Shown one piece after another: positions 6,145 through 10,000 of a stretch of DNA of 10,000 nt. Origin of the DNA: Magnetospirillum sp. (GTDB lineage Bacteria; Pseudomonadota; Alphaproteobacteria; Rhodospirillales; Magnetospirillaceae); NCBI GenBank assembly GCA_020217035.1, contig JAIWOG010000025.1, positions 1 to 10,000 of the forward strand, read 5' to 3'. The notes beneath the pieces are model-generated. The model was not told the origin of the DNA, searched no databases, and saw nothing but the letters and a program-made list of their open reading frames with translations. The translations under genes and the position numbers were made by a program. Within the stretch, counting starts at the first letter, position 1; each line of letters begins with the position of its first letter.

Positions 6145-6630
6145 ATGCGGGTGTCGGTTTGGGTCGCGGTGGTTTGTCCCGGCACCTCGCGGGTGTTGCT
6201 GGCCAAACGCGGCCCCACCACCCGCAACGCCGGGCGTTGGAACTTTTTCGGTGGCGGCCTGGACCCCGGCGAGCACCCCGAGGAAACCGCCATCCGCGAA
6301 CTGGCGGAAGAGGCCGGAATCGACGCCAGCATCGATGACTTGATCTATCTGGGCGACGCGGTCAGCGGCTCGAAACGCAATTTATTGTTCGTGGTCACCG
6401 CCGAGGCCGAATTCGAGCCCGTCATCAACCACGAAAGCCAAGCCTGGGCCTGGGTGTCCATCGACGACCTGCTGGCCTTGCACCCGTTGCACGGCCCGAC
6501 GCAAAAGCTGTCGCCCTTGGTGCGGTCGTGGTCGCGCAGGATTCCTCGCCCACCCGCCAGGGCCGCCGACACCCCCCCTCAGGAAAGCCGATGGGACTGG
6601 CTGGTCCGTCAGGTGGCGCGGCACTGGTAG
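6145..6630 (+). CDS. Nudix hydrolase
   Basis: Nudix enzymes cleave nucleoside diphosphates linked to another moiety, using Mg2+. From the chosen start the product is 161 residues. The complete Nudix box is at 37-59: Gly37, Glu43, then Arg51-Glu52-Leu53-x-Glu55-Glu56-x-Gly58-Ile59, so all metal-binding glutamates are present. RVLLAKRGPTTRNAGRWNFFGGGLDPGE around the box resembles general housecleaning Nudix proteins; the substrate cannot be read from sequence. The frame also has ATG codons at 6112 and 6115, but only the ATG at 6145 has a good ribosome-binding site (aggggacagggc, AGGGG at 7 nt), and the extra 11 residues precede the first domain strand. The C-terminus (about 119-161) is Arg/Pro-rich and ends in SRWDWLVRQVARHW. 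It follows the M16 gene by 68 nt and stops 3 nt before the convergent unknown gene. Confidence 0.9.
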   Translation: MRVSVWVAVVCPGTSRVLLAKRGPTTRNAGRWNFFGGGLDPGEHPEETAIRELAEEAGIDASIDDLIYLGDAVSGSKRNLLFVVTAEAEFEPVINHESQAWAWVSIDDLLALHPLHGPTQKLSPLVRSWSRRIPRPPARAADTPPQESRWDWLVRQVARHW

Positions 6631-6633
6631 GGA

Positions 6634-7866
6634 TCATCCCCGCTTCTGCGCCGCTTCGGCGGCGGCGAACATGGCGGCGACGAAACCGGCGATCGCCTTC
6701 AAATCGGATTTCTGGCCGATATCGGCGCTTTTCGCCTTGGCCACCATCTTCGACACGTAATCGGGTCGTCCCGGCACGCCGAAGGCTTTCAAGAACCGTT
6801 CCTCGCCCAGGGCACCGTGGGCGGCCATGACGAACACCGCCAACTGGTCGGCGCGGAAACCCAATTCGCCCACCAGCATCTTGCCGACCAGACCGTTGAC
6901 CGCCCCCAGGATGCCGGTCACCCGCACCGTCTGTTCGGCATTGGGCAGGCATTCGCGCACCTTGGGGTCCAGCAGCGCCATGGTGAAGGCTTGGGCCTTC
7001 AGGCGCTTGCCGTCGGGGCTGAGGATGTCGGCCAGGCGGGCGCGGTCGTCGCGTTCCTCGTTCTTCACCAACTCGCCCAACAGCGGCGCCATGCCGTCGC
7101 TGACCCGCTTGTCGGCGGTGGTGACCGACACCGGCGTGCCAGCCTTGCCGGTCTCCAGCACCTCGGGCAGTTGATAACCGGCATGGCCGGCCCCGGCTTC
7201 CATGGTTTCCACCACCGGAGTGGGCGGCGGCGGGTTGTCGGGATCGGCCCGCAGACGCCGGATGTCCTCGGCCAGGCGGTAATCCAGGATCCGCGCCCCC
7301 AGTCGGCGCACCATGGACGGGCTCATCTGGCAATATTCGGGAATGATCGGCACCTGCCAGTCATGCAGCAGGTAATCCTGGAACGCCGCATACAGGATTT
7401 CGGCGCGGGTGCGCGGCCCTTCCTTGGACGCTCGTGGTTGCGCCGACAACAAGGCCCGCAACCGGTCCAGCAAACCCCGCCTCTGGGTTCGGCGTGGCCG
7501 GGTGCGGAGGGACCGGGCACCGCCATCCAGGCGCAGACGGAAATGCCGTTTGGCGGCGGTGCGCACCACCATGGCCACCACCTGATCCAAGGATCGGCCG
7601 CATTCCAGCAAAGCTTCCGCGTCCTCCACCGGCACCTTGCGGCGATCGACCAGCAGGTCGCGGAATTGTTCGGGATTGGCGCGGAACACCTGGAAGCAGC
7701 GGTCCAACAACTCGACGTCGTCCAGGATGGCTTCCAGGGCGGCGCGGCGCGGCAAGCGCCGCACTTCCGGCACCAATTCGCACAGCACGTCGATCACCGG
7801 CCCCGACAAGGTGGCGTTGATCTTGCGCACGACCGCCAGATGGTCGGCCTGGGCGGGTAAAGCCAT
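6634..7866 (-). CDS. Protein of unknown function, paralogue A of a tandem pair
   Basis: I do not recognise a family. The 410-residue product is soluble and mostly helical in appearance, with no signal peptide or membrane segment. It aligns over nearly its whole length with the next gene upstream (7953-9056). Shared blocks are ILDDVELLDRCFQVFR (47-62), CGRSLDQVVAMVVRTAAKRH (89-108), a helical block with LLHDWQVP (166-173), MSPSMVRRLG (181-190), RDDRARLADIL (272-282), and a C-terminal block LVGELGFRADQLAVFVMAAH (331-350) ending in FVAAMF. An Arg-rich stretch (111-130) and a Pro/Gly linker (211-268) are variable and longer here than in the paralogue. I chose the ATG at 7866-7864 because AAGGGA lies 5 nt before it; an ATG at 7929 lacks one and adds a poorly related tail. 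Gene B ends 86 nt upstream, so both are probably co-transcribed. Confidence 0.85.
   Translation of the reverse strand: MALPAQADHLAVVRKINATLSGPVIDVLCELVPEVRRLPRRAALEAILDDVELLDRCFQVFRANPEQFRDLLVDRRKVPVEDAEALLECGRSLDQVVAMVVRTAAKRHFRLRLDGGARSLRTRPRRTQRRGLLDRLRALLSAQPRASKEGPRTRAEILYAAFQDYLLHDWQVPIIPEYCQMSPSMVRRLGARILDYRLAEDIRRLRADPDNPPPPTPVVETMEAGAGHAGYQLPEVLETGKAGTPVSVTTADKRVSDGMAPLLGELVKNEERDDRARLADILSPDGKRLKAQAFTMALLDPKVRECLPNAEQTVRVTGILGAVNGLVGKMLVGELGFRADQLAVFVMAAHGALGEERFLKAFGVPGRPDYVSKMVAKAKSADIGQKSDLKAIAGFVAAMFAAAEAAQKRG
6649..6664. other. TTCG-loop hairpin just after the Nudix stop
   Basis: cgccgc-ttcg-gcggcg forms a 6-bp GC stem with the very stable TTCG tetraloop, 18 nt past the Nudix stop codon on the plus strand and within the last codons of the convergent gene. 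No T-run follows, so termination there is unproven; it could protect the mRNA 3' end. The Ala/Glu-rich C-terminus it encodes could also produce such a stem by chance. Confidence 0.3.
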
Positions 7867-7952
7867 GCTGGTCCCTTGACGCGGTTGGCCCGGGCACCCG
7901 CGTGGACACACGGATGCACGCTCCATCATCGACGCCGCCGGTTAGAATTTCA

Positions 7953-9056
7953 CTAAGATTTGGGATCGGCCCGCTTGAACAAGTCGCGGACGAATTGGGC
8001 GCATTCGGCCAAGCTGGAATTCTGGCCCAGTCCCGCTTGCCGGGCCCGCTGGGTCATGCGCATGACCACCGCGGCGTTGGCGGCCGGGCCGAAGAAAGTG
8101 GCGAAGGACTGGGCGCCGACGGTTTCGTGGGCGACCAGCAGAACCGTGGCCAACTGGTCCAGACGCAGCCCCAGTTCCGCCACCAACAGCTTGGCCGGCA
8201 TGGTGCCGGTTTCCCGCAAGGGCTGGCTGAGCGGCGAATCCGCCGGGCGGGGGCGCAATTGCGCCCGCAATTGGGGCATTTGCAGCACCCGGGCGAAGCT
8301 TTCCACCTTCAAGCCGCCGCCCGGGGCCAAGACCTCGGACAACCGCGCCCGGTCGTCGCGGCGCGGCGCCGGGTCGGTGGCGGCTTGCTGCTGTTCCGGG
8401 GTCTCGAACAGTTTCGCCGCTTCCTCGGGGTCGGCGACCACCCGGCGCAGATGGTCCGCATCCTTCAGTTCCAGCAATTTGTCGCCCAGCGAACGGGCCA
8501 GGTTGGGCGACATCTCGGCATAGGTGGGAACCAGCGGCACCTGCCATTCATGCAGAAGATTGGCTTTCAAGGCGTCGTACAATTCTTCGGCCCGGCCGCG
8601 CAACGGGGTGGCATGCAGGGCGGTGGCCGGCGGCGGCGCCTTGAACAACCGCCCCAGCCGTTGATGCAGGCGACGATGGGCGCTTTCCGCCTTGGGGGTG
8701 TGAACGGGGGGGGTATGACGACGGCGGAAATGGCGCTTGGCGGCGGTGCGGACGATCATCGCCACCACCTGTTCCAGGGATCGGCCGCAAGCCAATTGGG
8801 TGGTATCGTCGGCCACCGGGCGCTGCGACGGGTCCACCAGCACGGCGGCGAACTTGTCACGCTGCGATCGGAAAACCTTGAAGCAACGGTCCAACAGGCC
8901 GATGTCGTCCAAGGTGCGTTGATAGGCACGGTCCTTTGGCAGCGTCTTCAATTCGGGAAGAAACTGCGACAGGATACCGATGACGGAATCCTGCAAGGTG
9001 TCGTTCACGCGCCGGACGGCGTTTCCCCCGTTTCCGGCCAAATCACTCGCCGCCAT
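7953..9056 (-). CDS. Protein of unknown function, paralogue B of a tandem pair
   Basis: No family is recognised. The 367-residue product is soluble and helix-rich. It shares with paralogue A the blocks TLDDIGLLDRCFKVFR (48-63), CGRSLEQVVAMIVRTAAKRH (90-109), LLHEWQVPLVPTY (167-179), MSPNLARSLG (182-191), RDDRARLSEVL (233-243), LVAELGLRLDQLATVLLVAH (291-310) and FVRDLF (355-360). It differs by a shorter central linker (about 211-232) and a His/Pro-rich stretch at 113-150. The start is uncertain. The ATG at 9056-9054 aligns with paralogue A's start, but its nearest good ribosome-binding site (GGAGG) is 15 nt away; a GTG at 9062 would sit 9 nt from that site. The frame also runs open to an ATG at 9131 that would translate the leader hairpin, which I consider unlikely. 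It follows map by 127 nt with a candidate promoter between them. Confidence 0.85.
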   Translation of the reverse strand: MAASDLAGNGGNAVRRVNDTLQDSVIGILSQFLPELKTLPKDRAYQRTLDDIGLLDRCFKVFRSQRDKFAAVLVDPSQRPVADDTTQLACGRSLEQVVAMIVRTAAKRHFRRRHTPPVHTPKAESAHRRLHQRLGRLFKAPPPATALHATPLRGRAEELYDALKANLLHEWQVPLVPTYAEMSPNLARSLGDKLLELKDADHLRRVVADPEEAAKLFETPEQQQAATDPAPRRDDRARLSEVLAPGGGLKVESFARVLQMPQLRAQLRPRPADSPLSQPLRETGTMPAKLLVAELGLRLDQLATVLLVAHETVGAQSFATFFGPAANAAVVMRMTQRARQAGLGQNSSLAECAQFVRDLFKRADPKS

Positions 9057-9102
9057 TGGCACCCGGATTATCCTCCGATGCGCCCATCCCCCCCGTGCCG
9101 GC

Positions 9103-9125
9103 CCTCCTTCGAAAGGAGGTTTTTT
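9103..9125 (+). terminator. Intrinsic-terminator-like hairpin, plus strand
   Basis: cctcctt-cga-aaggagg (9103-9119) is a perfect 7-bp stem with a 3-nt loop, followed directly by six T residues (9120-9125), the standard form of an intrinsic terminator read rightward. No rightward gene precedes it. On the minus strand the same bases form a hairpin near the 5' end of the paralogue B transcript, with an A-run before it and no T-run after, so it should not terminate leftward transcription from map. Confidence 0.6.
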
Positions 9126-9135
9126 CGGCACAAGA

Positions 9136-9165
9136 ATGAAGCGGTCAAAGGGCGAGTCGTGTCAA
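9136..9165 (-). promoter_or_regulatory. Candidate promoter for the paralogue pair
   Basis: On the minus strand a perfect TTGACA (9165-9160) is followed after 18 nt by CTTCAT (9141-9136, three of six). A second -35-like hexamer, TTGACC (9148-9143), lies 17 nt downstream of the first. Transcription would begin near 9129, just before the 9119-9103 hairpin, so the pair probably has its own promoter apart from map read-through. Confidence 0.42.
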
Positions 9166-9183
9166 CGGCTTGCGGCGCCGATC

Positions 9184-9981
9184 CTACTCATAGGGAGGGC
9201 AGTGCCACCCCTTCGGGGAGGTGGTGAATATCTCGCAGCCGGTGGCGGTGACGCCGATGGAATGCTCGAACTGCGCCGACAACGACTTGTCCTTGGTCAC
9301 CGCCGTCCAGCCGTCGGACAGGATCTTGGTTTCGTAGCGGCCGGCGTTGACCATCGGTTCGATGGTGAAGAACATGCCTTCTTGCAGTTCCATGCCTTGG
9401 CCGGGACGGCCGAAATGCATGACGTTGGGGGGTTCGTGGAACACCCGGCCCAGGCCGTGGCCGCAGAAATCCCGCACCACCGAGAAGCGATGCCTTTCGA
9501 CGAAGCTTTGGATGGCCCAGCCGATGTCGCCCAAGGTGGCGCCGGGCTTGACCACCTCGATGCCGCGCATCAAGGCTTCGTAGGTGACCTCGCACAACTT
9601 GCGGGCTTTGACGCCGACCTTGCCGACATAATACATGCGGCTGGAATCGCCGTGCCAGCCGTCGACGATGGGGGTGACGTCGACGTTGACGATGTCGCCG
9701 TCCACCAACACCTTGTCACCGGGAATGCCGTGGCAGACCACATGGTTGACCGAGGTGCAGATGGATTTGGGGAAACCGCGATAGTTCAACGGCGCCGAGA
9801 TGCCGCCGCGCTCGGCGATGAACTCGGCACACAGGCGGTCGAGCTCGGCGGTGGTGACGCCCGGCTGCACATAAGGGGCGATGAAATCCAGGGTTTCGGC
9901 GGCCAGGCGGCCGGCCTTGCGCATGGAATCGAACTCGGCCGGCCCATAAAGCGGCACCCGGCTGGAATCGCGGTCACTCAA
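9184..9981 (-). CDS. map: Type I methionine aminopeptidase
   Basis: MetAP removes the initiator methionine from nascent cytoplasmic proteins after deformylation and is normally essential. The 265-residue product has all five metal ligands of the pita-bread fold: Asp101, Asp112, His175 (CGHGLG), Glu208 (FTIEPM) and Glu239 (QFEHSIGV). The substrate-contacting His84 lies in NHVVCHGIP (79-87). Length and sequence fit the short type Ia enzyme, with no zinc-finger extension. The start appears to be TTG at 9981-9979: GAGG lies 9 nt upstream, the residues after it (SDRDSSRVPLYGPAEFDSMRKAG) lead straight into the domain, and no ATG occurs before residue 20. A TTG start suggests modest translation. The gene upstream lies outside the window. 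Confidence 0.96.
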   Translation of the reverse strand: MSDRDSSRVPLYGPAEFDSMRKAGRLAAETLDFIAPYVQPGVTTAELDRLCAEFIAERGGISAPLNYRGFPKSICTSVNHVVCHGIPGDKVLVDGDIVNVDVTPIVDGWHGDSSRMYYVGKVGVKARKLCEVTYEALMRGIEVVKPGATLGDIGWAIQSFVERHRFSVVRDFCGHGLGRVFHEPPNVMHFGRPGQGMELQEGMFFTIEPMVNAGRYETKILSDGWTAVTKDKSLSAQFEHSIGVTATGCEIFTTSPKGWHCPPYE

Positions 9982-10000
9982 ATCTTCGTTCCTCGCAACT

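Noticed and set aside
7902..9227. Plus-strand open frame of 441 codons opposite paralogue B
   Set aside because: The mirrored frame of a GC-rich gene, Gln/Gly/His-rich with no recognisable motif. Duplicate conservation supports the minus-strand reading instead. The terminator-like hairpin inside it is reported separately.

Overview
The window looks like chromosomal DNA from a high-GC alphaproteobacterium of the Rhodospirillales, most like Magnetospirillum and relatives. This rests on strong GC bias at third codon positions, long antisense open frames, the style of the housekeeping proteins and the thrC / M16-peptidase pairing; no 16S gene is present to confirm it. Twelve protein genes are supported. 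No tRNA, rRNA, CRISPR array, transposase or phage gene was seen.

Layout. Bases 1-184 are a structured non-coding-looking segment (three short hairpins inside or beside an 18-bp inverted repeat) that runs into the 3' end of rimI. Next comes a leftward tsaB-rimI pair (tRNA threonylcarbamoyladenosine synthesis and ribosomal protein acetylation). Divergent from it is a VanX/DdpX-type D-Ala-D-Ala dipeptidase (1393-1962). A 75-residue protein of unknown function (2185-2412) converges on a leftward group-1 truncated haemoglobin (2428-2787). The haemoglobin has a perfect 17-bp palindrome resembling an NsrR nitric-oxide-sensing operator in its promoter region. A small MAPEG membrane protein (2957-3343) precedes a compact rightward group: thrC, an M16 zinc peptidase overlapping it by 4 nt, and a Nudix hydrolase. 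Converging on these from the right are two tandem paralogous genes of unknown function (6634-7866 and 7953-9056), downstream of a type I methionine aminopeptidase gene (9184-9981).

How they work together. Most genes are independent housekeeping functions. tsaB-rimI and thrC-M16 are translationally coupled. The globin gene is probably a nitrosative-stress function, if the operator is real. The least explained content is the paralogue pair, whose conserved blocks match no family I recognise. It appears to have its own promoter and a 5' leader hairpin that reads as an intrinsic terminator on the opposite strand. The 1-184 element is the second candidate for something under-described: it lengthens the rimI reading frame and stays open in another frame to the window edge.
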